Below are positions 41,213 to 48,874 of a DNA stretch of 64,000 nt, piece after piece; position 1 is the stretch's first letter, and the number at the start of each line of letters is the position of its first letter. Made by a program: the position numbers and the translations under genes. Origin of the DNA: Saccharopolyspora oryzae (lineage in GTDB: Bacteria; Actinomycetota; Actinomycetes; Mycobacteriales; Pseudonocardiaceae); contig NZ_JAQGLA010000006.1 in assembly GCF_027853915.1 (NCBI RefSeq), forward strand, positions 124,001-188,000, read 5' to 3'. The notes beneath the pieces were generated by a model, which saw only the letters and a list, made by a program, of their open reading frames with translations, ran no database searches and had not been told where the DNA came from.

Positions 41213-41712
41213 CCTTCGATCACCTTCGCCAATCTCAAACGTGCGATCTTGCGGAGTTCGTCCTCGACGATCCGCAGCTCGGTTTCCGGCTCGTTGTCCA
41301 AGCGGGAGTGCAGGATTTCCAGCAGCTCCGCGCCGCTGCGACCGCTGGCGCAGACCAGGTAGACGTGCCCGAACCGCCGCTCGTACTCCTCGTTGCCCTC
41401 CCGCAGCGCGCGGGCCAGCTCCGCGTCGTCGCCGACGCCGGCCTGCTCGTTGCGGGAGAAGTTCGACGAGGTGTCCGAACCCTTCGGCCGGTCGCCGATG
41501 CGCGGGTGCGCGGCGAGCGCCTGGTCGATCTCCTCGCGGGTCAGCGAGGGGGCGGCGGCTTCGGCCGCCCGGTAGATCGCGTCGGCGTCGGCGAACGGGC
41601 GCCGGTCGGCGATGTCGGCGGCCCAGCGCGGGATGTCCAGGCAGGCGAGGAGCTGCTCGACGAGTTCCGCGCGGGGCAGGCCGTTGAGCCGGTCCTGGGT
41701 GGTTGTTGACAT
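41209..41712 (-). CDS. uraD: OHCU decarboxylase
   Basis: 167 residues. It decarboxylates OHCU to S-allantoin. Key residues are in LAAHPRIGDRP (catalytic His) and NEEYERRFGHVYLVCASGRS (Glu, Arg). It is the first gene of the operon; its promoter has an ideal -35 and a 15-base inverted repeat over it. Confidence 0.96.
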   Translation of the reverse strand: MSTTTQDRLNGLPRAELVEQLLACLDIPRWAADIADRRPFADADAIYRAAEAAAPSLTREEIDQALAAHPRIGDRPKGSDTSSNFSRNEQAGVGDDAELARALREGNEEYERRFGHVYLVCASGRSGAELLEILHSRLDNEPETELRIVEDELRKIARLRLAKVIEG

Positions 41713-41833
41713 CGCAAACTCTCACAGGATGTGTGCGGCCCCGGAAGGTTTTCCGGGGGAGCGGAGGCGGCGGACGGGGGTCCGAGCATGCCTGGGCTGT
41801 GGTGCGGTTGCTGGTCGAGCTCCGGTGCGGCAA

Positions 41834-41862
41834 AAGCTACGACTGAGCTGAACAAGTGTCAA
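41834..41862 (-). promoter_or_regulatory. Promoter of uraD-uraH-uricase
   Basis: Read on the minus strand: TTGACA (41862-41857), 17 bases, TAGCTT (41839-41834). It is a near-perfect housekeeping promoter and predicts a leader of about 115 bases. Confidence 0.75.
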
Positions 41863-41873
41863 CACTTTGTTGA
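41859..41873. promoter_or_regulatory. Operator overlapping the uraD -35 box
   Basis: TCAACACTTTGTTGA is a 6-3-6 inverted repeat that covers part of the -35 box; the same 15 bases lie upstream of allB (50465-50479). It is likely a repressor site of a purine regulon. Confidence 0.7.
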
Positions 41874-41911
41874 AAAATCCTGGTCGAGGGTTGTGCGACC
41901 GGCACAAGAAA

Positions 41912-41940
41912 GCCCCTCTTGCCTCGAGTGCAAGAGGGGC
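41912..41940 (-). terminator. Terminator upstream of the uraD promoter
   Basis: GCCCCTCTTGC (41912-41922) pairs with 41930-41940; on the minus strand TTTCTT follows. It ends a minus-strand transcript from the 42-kb structured region or from the regulator gene at 42174. Confidence 0.8.
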
Positions 41941-41968
41941 CCGGTGGGGATGCGTCCAGTGCCTGTCG

Positions 41969-42151
41969 GCGTAGCCGTCCGCGCTTGTGGAAGCGGCGCC
42001 AGCCGCTTGGGCCACCTACGCAGAAGGACCACCTGCGGGTTCTGAGAGGTTTCCTGGCGAGGACGGCCCCTCCGTCGTGTATTGGGCATACATCAGGAGG
42101 GGGACCCGCAGTCCAGGGAAGCTCTCAGGTTCCGCTAGGCGACCACCTGAG
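41969..42151 (-). ncRNA. Candidate structured RNA with pseudoknot
   Basis: There is no supported gene here, but nested helices fill the space. GCGTAG/CTACGC, GTGG/CCAC and AAGCGGC/GCCGCTT close a domain at 41969-42021. A second domain has 42042-42048 with 42122-42128 (7 bp), 42051-42057 with 42113-42120 (7 bp, one bulge), 42067-42073 with 42096-42102 (7 bp) and 42078-42082 with 42088-42092 (5 bp). CTGCGGGT (42033-42040) pairs with 42104-42111 across the outer helices, a pseudoknot. CTCAGGT (42124-42130) can instead pair with 42145-42151. The minus strand is favoured because a terminator follows; the strand is not certain. Confidence 0.45.
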
Positions 42152-42173
42152 CAACGCAACCACTGACTGGCTC

Positions 42174-42539
42174 TCAGTTGCGGTCGGTCTGGTCGCGGTT
42201 CAGGTAGTTGTAGACCGTGAAGCGGCTGACGCCGAGCGCTTTGGCCACGGTTTCGACGGACTTGCGCATGGTGAACGCGCCGCGCTCTTCGAGGAGCCGG
42301 ACGGCCCGCTGCTTGTCCGGGCGCGGCAGGTCGGGCAGGTGGCCGCCCAGTTCGGTCTCGACCGCGCGGATGATCCGGTCCAGGGCGCTGGTCAGCTCCT
42401 CGCCGGGCAGCCGCACGGCGACCGCCGGCGCACCTTCCCAGTACAGGACGACGTCGCCGGGCTGGCGCTGGTCCGCGGGTACGGCGGTGCCGCCGATGTG
42501 ATCCAGCAGCGGGGCGATCGCGTTGGCGAGCGGATGCAC
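42174..42539 (-). CDS. YheO/DauR-type helix-turn-helix regulator
   Basis: 121 residues. The C-terminal half (LLEERGAFTMRKSVETVAKA then LGVSRFTVYNYLNR) is the HTH domain of YheO/DauR-type regulators; the N-terminal half is a shortened sensor region. GTG start with TAGGCT 7 bases upstream, compatible with a leaderless transcript. It lies beside the uricase operon and may regulate it, perhaps through the TCAACA repeat; that is inference. Confidence 0.75.
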   Translation of the reverse strand: MHPLANAIAPLLDHIGGTAVPADQRQPGDVVLYWEGAPAVAVRLPGEELTSALDRIIRAVETELGGHLPDLPRPDKQRAVRLLEERGAFTMRKSVETVAKALGVSRFTVYNYLNRDQTDRN

Positions 42540-42549
42540 GCTGACCAGC

Positions 42550-42807
42550 CTAAACCTGATCGTCTTCGGTGCCGTCGACGGTCACCTGCAGAGTGATCCG
42601 ATTCGCACCGGTGTTCAGCACGGTCTCGACCACCCGGGCCAGCGCGGGCAGCAGCGTCTCCCGGTCGCCGGTGATCGACGTGCCCAGCGGACCGAAGTCG
42701 GGCTCCAGTCCGGCGGCGCGCAGGCAGTCGCGCGCGGCCACGGCGTGCGCCGGCGGCTCGCCTTCGCCTTCGAAGGGTTCGGTGGTGAATTCAGCTCGCA
42801 ACATCAT
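42550..42807 (-). CDS. MTH1187/DUF77 thiamine-binding-like protein
   Basis: 85 residues. RAEFTTEPFEGEGEPPAHA, FGPLGTSITGDRETLLPAL and VLNTGANRITLQVTV fit the MTH1187/YkoF-like family, small ferredoxin-fold proteins, some of which bind thiamine. GGGAGG lies 8 bases before the first of two ATG codons. It ends 10 bases before the start of the YheO-type gene. Confidence 0.8.
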   Translation of the reverse strand: MMLRAEFTTEPFEGEGEPPAHAVAARDCLRAAGLEPDFGPLGTSITGDRETLLPALARVVETVLNTGANRITLQVTVDGTEDDQV

Positions 42808-42909
42808 CGGCGGAACCTCCCTGCTCGCACCGTAGTCGTCCTGGGGCGCGCGCGGTTTTCGGCTCTGCGTAGCGCAGTTGGCGACCGGCGGGTAACTCGG
42901 GGGGAGTCG

Positions 42910-42938
42910 TTGCGCGGCTTGCGAGATACCGCTAATCT
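42910..42938 (+). promoter_or_regulatory. Promoter of hyi-glxR
   Basis: TTGCGC (42910-42915), 17 bases, TAATCT (42933-42938). An imperfect inverted repeat around TGAAATTTCA lies in the leader. Confidence 0.6.
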
Positions 42939-43016
42939 ATCGCTGTACGAAACAAGACTTCCGCATCATGAAATTTCAGATGCGAGATCTCCGAATCTTC
43001 TCCCGAGGGGGTGCCC

Positions 43017-43817
43017 ATGGATCCGAACCGGTACGAGGTCAACCTCTCGATCCTGTTCACCGAACTGGACGTGCTGGACCGACCCGCGGCGGCCAAGGCG
43101 GCCGGTTTCGACGCGGTCGAGTTCTGGTGGCCGTTCGCGGAGGCCGTGCCCGCCGACCGCGACGTGGACCGGTTCGTGCAGGCGATCGAGGACGCCGGGG
43201 TTTCCCTGGTCGGCCTGAACTTCTTCGCCGGCGACATGCCCGCGGGTGACCGCGGCGTGCTGTCCAACCCCGACCGGGCCGGCGAGTTCGCCGACAACGT
43301 CGACGTCGTCGTCGGCATCGGCGAGCGCCTCGGCTGCCGCGCCTTCAACGCCCTGTACGGCAACCGGATCGACGGCGTCGACCCGGCCGCGCAGGACCAG
43401 GTCGCCACCGAGAGCCTGGTGCGCGCCTCCAAGGGCGTGGCGCGCATCGACGGCACCGTGCTGGTCGAGCCGGTCAGCGGCATGCCTGCCTACCCGCTCA
43501 AGACCGCCGACGACGCCATCGCGGTGATCGACCGGGTGCGCGCCGCGGGCGGCGAGGACAACCTGCGCCTGCTGTTCGACATCTACCACCTGGTGGCCAA
43601 CGGGGACGACTGGAACGCGGCGCTCGACAAGCACGCCGCGGCCATCGGCCACGTGCAAATCGCCGACGCCCCGGGCCGCAACGAGCCGGGCACCGGCGGG
43701 ATCGACTTCGACAACTTCTTCAACCGGCTCGACGCCGCGGGCTACGGCGGTTACATCGGGCTGGAGTACAAGCCGAGCGGAGCCAGCGCGGACTCCTTCA
43801 GCTGGATCAAGCGCTGA
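43017..43817 (+). CDS. hyi: Hydroxypyruvate isomerase
   Basis: 266 residues, TIM barrel. It interconverts hydroxypyruvate and tartronate semialdehyde. The N-terminus NLSILFTELDVLDR, and the metal-site regions FDIYHLVANGDDW and HVQIADAPGRNEPGTG are characteristic. ATG at 43017 follows GAGGGGG by 5 bases. glxR follows after 18 bases. Confidence 0.94.
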   Translation: MDPNRYEVNLSILFTELDVLDRPAAAKAAGFDAVEFWWPFAEAVPADRDVDRFVQAIEDAGVSLVGLNFFAGDMPAGDRGVLSNPDRAGEFADNVDVVVGIGERLGCRAFNALYGNRIDGVDPAAQDQVATESLVRASKGVARIDGTVLVEPVSGMPAYPLKTADDAIAVIDRVRAAGGEDNLRLLFDIYHLVANGDDWNAALDKHAAAIGHVQIADAPGRNEPGTGGIDFDNFFNRLDAAGYGGYIGLEYKPSGASADSFSWIKR

Positions 43818-43835
43818 GCCAACGGAGGTAACACC

Positions 43836-44714
43836 ATGAGCAAGGTCGCATTCGTCGGGCTCGGGATCATGGGCGGCCCGATGGCTGCCAACCTGGTCAA
43901 GGCCGGGCACGAGGTCGTCGGCTACAACCGCAGCCAGGCCAAGATCGACAAGCTGGTCGCCGACGGCGGCAAGGCGGCGGCGAGCGTCGCCGAGGCCGTG
44001 CGCGACGCCGAGATCATCTTCACCATGCTGCCGGACTCGCCGGACGTCGAGGCCGTCGTGCTCGGCGAGGACGGCGTGCTGGCCAACGCCAAGTCGGGTG
44101 CGCTGCTCATCGACTGCAGCACCATCCGCCCGGACGTCTCGCGGCGGGTGGCCGAAGCCGCCGCGGAGAAGGGCGTTCGCGCCATCGACGCGCCGGTCAG
44201 CGGCGGTGAGCCGAAGGCCATCGACGGCACGCTGTCCATCATGGTCGGTGGCGAGGCCGACGCCTTCGCCGCGGCGCAGGACGTCCTGAACGCGGTCGGC
44301 ACCACGATCGTCCACGTTGGACCGTCCGGTGCCGGGCAGACCGTGAAGGCCGCCAACCAGCTCATCGTGGCGGGCAACATCGGTCTGGTCGCCGAAGCGC
44401 TGGTGTTCCTCGAGGCGCACGGCGTGGACACCAAGGCCGGGCTCGAGGTGCTGGGCGGCGGTCTCGCCGGCAGCACCGTGCTCAACGCCAAGGGCGACAA
44501 GATGCGCGACCGCGAGTTCGCCCCCGGCTTCCGCCTCGAGCTGCACCACAAGGACATGGGCATCGTGCAGGCCGCCGCGCGCGACGCGGGTCTGACGATC
44601 CCGCTGGGCTCGCTGGTGAGCCAGCTGGTCGCGGCAGCGGTCGCCCAGGGCGACGGCAAGCTCGACCACTCCGGTCTGCTCAAGCAGATCACCCAGCTCA
44701 ACGGCCGCGACTGA
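43836..44714 (+). CDS. glxR: Tartronate semialdehyde reductase
   Basis: 292 residues, beta-hydroxyacid dehydrogenase family. It reduces 2-hydroxy-3-oxopropionate to D-glycerate. Motifs: FVGLGIMGGPMAANLVKAG (NAD(P) binding), IDAPVSGGEPKA (substrate), GQTVKAANQLIVAGNI (catalytic Lys about 171). AACGGAGGTAAC precedes the ATG. Operon with hyi. Confidence 0.95.
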   Translation: MSKVAFVGLGIMGGPMAANLVKAGHEVVGYNRSQAKIDKLVADGGKAAASVAEAVRDAEIIFTMLPDSPDVEAVVLGEDGVLANAKSGALLIDCSTIRPDVSRRVAEAAAEKGVRAIDAPVSGGEPKAIDGTLSIMVGGEADAFAAAQDVLNAVGTTIVHVGPSGAGQTVKAANQLIVAGNIGLVAEALVFLEAHGVDTKAGLEVLGGGLAGSTVLNAKGDKMRDREFAPGFRLELHHKDMGIVQAAARDAGLTIPLGSLVSQLVAAAVAQGDGKLDHSGLLKQITQLNGRD

Positions 44715-44766
44715 AAACCGGTCGTGAGCGCATGAGCCGGTTGGAGCCGGTTTTCGCACTCACGAT
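44713..44766 (+). terminator. Terminator region with two interleaved helices after glxR
   Basis: GAAAACCGG (44713-44721) can pair with 44747-44755, and TCGTGAG (44722-44728) with CTCACGA (44759-44765). The two helices cross, giving a knot or two alternatives. Confidence 0.6.
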
Positions 44767-44992
44767 CCCGAGACCGCGGTGCTGCGCGGGAGATCCCTCG
44801 TCTCCTGCGGCAGAACTCCTGCGCAGCACCGCTGTTCCACCTGCAGTCGGTCGACTCGACCGGCACGCCCCACCGGGCGATCTCGAAGAGCAAGACGGTC
44901 ACGGGTCAGCGGTCCAAGCGCCGCCAAGCAACCAGAACCGCCGACCCGTTCCCAACAAGGTGCGCGCAGCACCCGAGAGGAAGTCTTACACC

Positions 44993-46696
44993 ATGGCCAA
45001 AGTCCCTGTCATGCAGGCCGTCGTCGACGTGCTCAAGTCCGAGGGCGTGGACGTCACCTTCGGTTGCCCCGGCGCGGCGATCCTCCCGCTGTACGCGGCG
45101 ATGGAGGACAGCGGCATCGAGCACCTGATCGTCCGCCACGAAGAGGGCGCCACCCACATGGCCGACGGTTGGGCCCGCACCAACGGCAACGTCGGTGTGG
45201 CCATCGGCACCTCCGGTCCGGCCGGCACCAACATGATCACCGGTCTCTACACCGCGATCGCCGACTCCATCCCGATCCTGTGCATCACCGGCCAGGCGGT
45301 CTCCAGCAAGCTGCACCAGGAGGCCTTCCAGGCGGTCGACATCGTCGACATCGCCAAGCCGGTCACCAAGTGGGCGGTGCAGGTCAAGGAGGCCGCGCAG
45401 GCGCCGTGGATCTTCCGCGAGGCGTTCCGCATCGCGCGCTCCGGCCGCCCCGGCCCGGTGCTGATCGACCTGCCGCTGGACGTGCAGAAGCAGGAGATCG
45501 AGTGGGACCCGTCGCTGGACGCCCCGCTGCCGATCGCGGCCGTCGAGCCGCACCTGCCGCGCGTCGAGCGCGCGCTGGACATGCTGCTGGAGGCCGACCG
45601 CCCGCTGATCCTCGCCGGTGGCGGTGTCATCCTCGGCGAGGCCCACGAGCAGGTGCAGGAACTGGCCGAGCTGCTCGGCGTCCCGGTGCAGATCACCTTG
45701 ATGGGCAAGGGTTCCTTCCCGGAGGACCACGAGCTGTTCGCCGGCATGACCGGCATCCAGACCAGCCAGCGCTACGGCAACCAGTCGTTCCTGGAGTCCG
45801 ACCTGGTGCTGGCGCTGGGCGCCCGCTTCGGCGACCGGCACACCGGTGCCCTGGACACCTACCGCGGTGACCGCAAGTTCATCCACGTCGACATCGAGCC
45901 GACCCAGATCGGCAAGGTCTTCGGACCGGACCTGGGCATCGTCTCGGACACCCGGCTGTTCCTGGACGCGCTGATCGACGTCGCCCGCAAGCGGAACGCG
46001 AAGAAGGACTACTCCGAGTGGGTCGCCAGGGTCGGCGTGCTCAAGCAGACCCTGACCCGGCCGGACGACTACGACACCGTGCCGATCAAGGCGCCGCGCG
46101 TGTACCGGGAGATCAACGAGGTCTTCCCGCCGGAGACGTACTTCGTCACCGCGATCGGCCTCTACCAGATCTGGGGCGGCCAGTTCCAGACCGCGCACCT
46201 GCCGCGGCACTACCAGGTGTGCGGCCAGGCCGGTCCGCTCGGCTGGGAGATCCCGGCGGCGATCGGCGTGAAGTCGGCGAAGCCGGACGCCGAGGTCGTC
46301 GCGGTGGTCGGCGACTACGGCTTCCAGTTCCTGGTCGAGGAGCTGGCGGTCGCGGCCCAGTACGACGTCCCGTTCGTGATCATCATGCTGAACAACGAGT
46401 ACCTGGGCCTGATCCGCCAGGCCGAGGGCGACGCGTTCGGCATGAAGACCGAGGTCGACATCCACTACGACGACCACGGCACGGACAACGTCAAGATCAT
46501 GGAGGCCTACGGCTGCTCGGGTCGCCGGGTCTTCGAGCCGGGCGACATCGCCGACACGATCGAGTGGGCCCGCAAGGAGGCTGTCGCCACCAGCCGCCCG
46601 GTCCTGGTCGAGGTGATGATCGAGCGGGAGGCGAACACCGCGCGAGGCATCCGCATCGACGCGATGATCGAGCCGGAGGAAGTGCCGAACGCCTGA
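44993..46696 (+). CDS. gcl: Glyoxylate carboligase
   Basis: 567 residues, ThDP enzyme. It joins two glyoxylates to tartronate semialdehyde with CO2 loss. The match is best to Gcl: ILCITGQAVSSKLHQEAFQA, RSGRPGPVLIDLPLDVQ, HVDIEPTQIGKVFGPDLGIV, CGQAGPLGWEIPAAIGV, and the ThDP site GDYGFQFLVEELA. However, residue 50 in VRHEEGATHM is Glu, where E. coli Gcl has Val51. A leader of 230 bases precedes it; AGAGGAAG lies before the ATG. Confidence 0.9.
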   Translation: MAKVPVMQAVVDVLKSEGVDVTFGCPGAAILPLYAAMEDSGIEHLIVRHEEGATHMADGWARTNGNVGVAIGTSGPAGTNMITGLYTAIADSIPILCITGQAVSSKLHQEAFQAVDIVDIAKPVTKWAVQVKEAAQAPWIFREAFRIARSGRPGPVLIDLPLDVQKQEIEWDPSLDAPLPIAAVEPHLPRVERALDMLLEADRPLILAGGGVILGEAHEQVQELAELLGVPVQITLMGKGSFPEDHELFAGMTGIQTSQRYGNQSFLESDLVLALGARFGDRHTGALDTYRGDRKFIHVDIEPTQIGKVFGPDLGIVSDTRLFLDALIDVARKRNAKKDYSEWVARVGVLKQTLTRPDDYDTVPIKAPRVYREINEVFPPETYFVTAIGLYQIWGGQFQTAHLPRHYQVCGQAGPLGWEIPAAIGVKSAKPDAEVVAVVGDYGFQFLVEELAVAAQYDVPFVIIMLNNEYLGLIRQAEGDAFGMKTEVDIHYDDHGTDNVKIMEAYGCSGRRVFEPGDIADTIEWARKEAVATSRPVLVEVMIEREANTARGIRIDAMIEPEEVPNA

Positions 46697-46806
46697 GTGA
46701 ACTCGGGGTGCGGAGGGCGTCGGCCCGCTGGGAACCGGGCCGATCGGTCCTGTCACACACTCGCGCACCCCGTGCGGGGCTTCAGGGCAGCCCTGCGAGA
46801 GGGAGC

Positions 46807-46840
46807 GTTCACCGGAACGCGCGGTGGTGTTCCGGTGAGC
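46807..46840 (+). other. Hairpin in the gcl-glycerate kinase gap
   Basis: GTTCACCGGAAC (46807-46818) pairs with 46829-46840 with one G-T pair. Confidence 0.5.
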
Positions 46841-46894
46841 GCCTTCCCCACTTCCCGCAGACCGGGTAGTCGGGTGGAATGTCCGACGACCCTC

Positions 46895-46940
46895 GGTGTT
46901 CCCCGCCGTGCACGTGCCGGGCGTCTCGGCGGGGAACACC
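46895..46940 (+). terminator. Strong hairpin upstream of the glycerate kinase gene
   Basis: GGTGTTCCCCGCCG (46895-46908) pairs perfectly with 46927-46940, then CAACCCTTTG. It stands 27 bases before the TTG start and may be the gcl terminator or an attenuator. Confidence 0.65.
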
Positions 46941-46967
46941 CAACCCTTTGCACAACAGGAGTTCGCT

Positions 46968-48089
46968 TTGCCTGGACCCGTCCTGATCGCGCCGGACAAG
47001 TTCAAGGGCTCGCTGACCGCGCCGGAGGTGGCCGCAGCGGTGGCCACCGGCCTGCGCCGGGTCCGGCCCGAGGTCGAGGTCCGGTCGGCCCCCGTCGCCG
47101 ACGGCGGGGACGGCACCGTGCAGGCCGCGGTGGCCGCCGGGTACGTGTCGATCCCGGTCACCGTCTCGGGGCCGGTCGGTGATCCGGTGGACACCGAGAT
47201 CGCGATCTTCGACGACAAGGCCGTGGTGGAGCTGGCGTCGGCCTCCGGGCTGGCGCTGCTGGACCCCGACGACCTGGCCCCGCTGGCGGCGTCCAGCGAG
47301 GGCACCGGCGAAGCGATCCTGGCCGCGCTCGACGCGGGCGCGCGAACTGTGGTGCTCGGCGTCGGTGGCAGTGCTTGCACCGACGGCGGCGCCGGAATGC
47401 TCACCGTCCTGGGGGCACGGGTTTTGGACGCTGCGGAGCATCCCCTGCCCCCAGGCGGTGGACCACTGTCGCGAGTCGCCTCGGTGGACCTCTCCGGCCT
47501 GGACCCGCGACTGGCCGACACCGAGATCGTCCTCGCGTCCGATGTGGACAACCCGTTGCTCGGCGAGCGCGGCGCGGCCCACGTCTACGGCCCGCAGAAG
47601 GGCGCCGACCCCGATCAGGTGCGCTTCTTGGACGAGGCCTTGGCGAACTGGTCCCGCGCCGTGCTCGCGGCCGGCGGCCGCGATGTGGCCGACCAGCCGG
47701 GCGCCGGGGCGGCGGGAGGCGTCGGGTACGCGGCGCTCGCCGTCCTCGGCGCCCGGATGCGCCCCGGCGTCGACGTGGTCCTGGAGCTGATCGACTTCGA
47801 GCACCAGCTCGAGGGCGCGGGCATGGTGATCATCGGCGAGGGCTCCATCGACGAGCAGACGTTGAACGGCAAGGGCCCGGCCGGAGTGGCGGCCCGAGCC
47901 CGCGCGGCGAACGTCCCGGTCGTGGCCATCGCAGGCCGCTCGGAGCTCTCCCCGGAACGACTCCGCGAAGCGGGCGTCGAAGCGGTCTACGCCCTCACCG
48001 ACATCGAGCCGGACCCCCAGCGCTGCATCCGCGAAGCGGCGACGCTCCTCCCGACCCTCGCCGAGAAGATCGCCGAGCAGCACCTGTAG
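46968..48089 (+). CDS. glxK: Glycerate kinase
   Basis: 373 residues. It phosphorylates glycerate at the end of the glyoxylate route. The family start LIAPDKFKGSLTAPEVAAAV, then PVADGGDGTV and VGGSACTDGGAGMLTVLGA are clear. The start is TTG at 46968, six bases after CAGGAG; no ATG or GTG fits. It belongs to the type-1 (GK-I) family. Confidence 0.94.
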   Translation: MPGPVLIAPDKFKGSLTAPEVAAAVATGLRRVRPEVEVRSAPVADGGDGTVQAAVAAGYVSIPVTVSGPVGDPVDTEIAIFDDKAVVELASASGLALLDPDDLAPLAASSEGTGEAILAALDAGARTVVLGVGGSACTDGGAGMLTVLGARVLDAAEHPLPPGGGPLSRVASVDLSGLDPRLADTEIVLASDVDNPLLGERGAAHVYGPQKGADPDQVRFLDEALANWSRAVLAAGGRDVADQPGAGAAGGVGYAALAVLGARMRPGVDVVLELIDFEHQLEGAGMVIIGEGSIDEQTLNGKGPAGVAARARAANVPVVAIAGRSELSPERLREAGVEAVYALTDIEPDPQRCIREAATLLPTLAEKIAEQHL

Positions 48090-48101
48090 TTCCGCTGCGC
48101 C

Positions 48102-48761
48102 TCAGGCCTCCGGGAAGAGGAGGTGCCGGGCGACTTCGCGGTTGTGGTTGACGTGGCGGATCGCCTCCGCAGCGGCCCGGTCCGGGTCGCCGGAGGCGAT
48201 CGCCTCGTAGAGGTGGGTGTGCTCCTCGCACAACGCCTTCGGGTCCTCCACCTGCTGGAACAGCCAGTGCAGGCGGCCCTGCAGCGGCTCCAGCATGCCG
48301 GCGAGCAGGTGGTGGTCGGCCAGCTGCACGATCTCGTCGTGGAAGTCCGCGTTCGCCTTGCCCACCGCGGTGAGGTCGTCGTTGCGCAGCGCCTTGTCCG
48401 CCCGGTTGAGGTGGCGCTGCAGCGCGCGCAACCCGCGCGCATCGGCCTTGGCGGTGGCCAGTCGGCAGGCCATGCCCTCCAGTGCTTCCCGGACGTCGAA
48501 GAGCTCCTCGACGTCGCGCCGGTCCAGCCGGCGCACGATCACCCCGCGCCGGGCGACGTCCTCGACGAAGCCCTCGACGCGCAGCGTGCGCAAGGCCTCC
48601 CGCACCGGCACGCGCGAAACGGCCAGCTCCTCGGCGAGCTCGCGCTCCACGATGCGGTCGCCGGGCGCGAAGCGGCCGTCGATGATGCGGTTGCGGATCT
48701 CCTCGCACACCTGGTCGCGCAACGGGCGATCGCGCGAACCCAACGGCACCGGCTGGGCCAC
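48102..48761 (-). CDS. GntR-family (FadR/FCD) regulator
   Basis: 219 residues. Winged helix at about 15-75 (LRDQVCEEIRNRIIDGRFAPG, ELAVSRVPVREALRTL), FCD effector domain at 85-215 with metal-type His residues (DFHDEIVQLADHHLL, RHVNHNREVARH). GTG start after GGAGGGAG. It converges on the glycerate kinase gene and lies downstream of the MFS gene. Likely targets are the GTATAC-centred sites upstream of the MFS and allB genes; that is inference. Confidence 0.88.
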   Translation of the reverse strand: MAQPVPLGSRDRPLRDQVCEEIRNRIIDGRFAPGDRIVERELAEELAVSRVPVREALRTLRVEGFVEDVARRGVIVRRLDRRDVEELFDVREALEGMACRLATAKADARGLRALQRHLNRADKALRNDDLTAVGKANADFHDEIVQLADHHLLAGMLEPLQGRLHWLFQQVEDPKALCEEHTHLYEAIASGDPDRAAAEAIRHVNHNREVARHLLFPEA

Positions 48762-48820
48762 CTCCGCTCCCTCCTCTGAAAACCAGCTTCAGCCTAGTCG
48801 CCCGCCGCGGTGCTCCCGTT

Positions 48821-48864
48821 GCGCGAGCGGCGATGGTGGCAAGAAGAACCATCGCCGCTCACGC
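48821..48864 (-). terminator. Terminator of the MFS gene
   Basis: GAGCGGCGATGGT (48825-48837) pairs perfectly with 48848-48860, extended outside by three pairs. The loop is like that of the 2001-2040 hairpin. Confidence 0.85.
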
Positions 48865-48874
48865 GGGTTCGACG

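Noticed and set aside
41859..42089. Small basic protein of 76 residues on the minus strand
   Set aside because: It crosses the terminator and the uraD promoter and has no ribosome site; the region is better explained as RNA or DNA structure.
41912..42151. Known riboswitch, T-box or SRP RNA
   Set aside because: Conserved cores of cobalamin, glycine, TPP, M-box, T-box and SRP RNAs were looked for by eye on both strands and not found.
44906..47551. Long minus-strand frame opposite gcl and glycerate kinase
   Set aside because: Antisense shadow of two well supported genes; His/Asp-rich composition is that of reverse-read codons.
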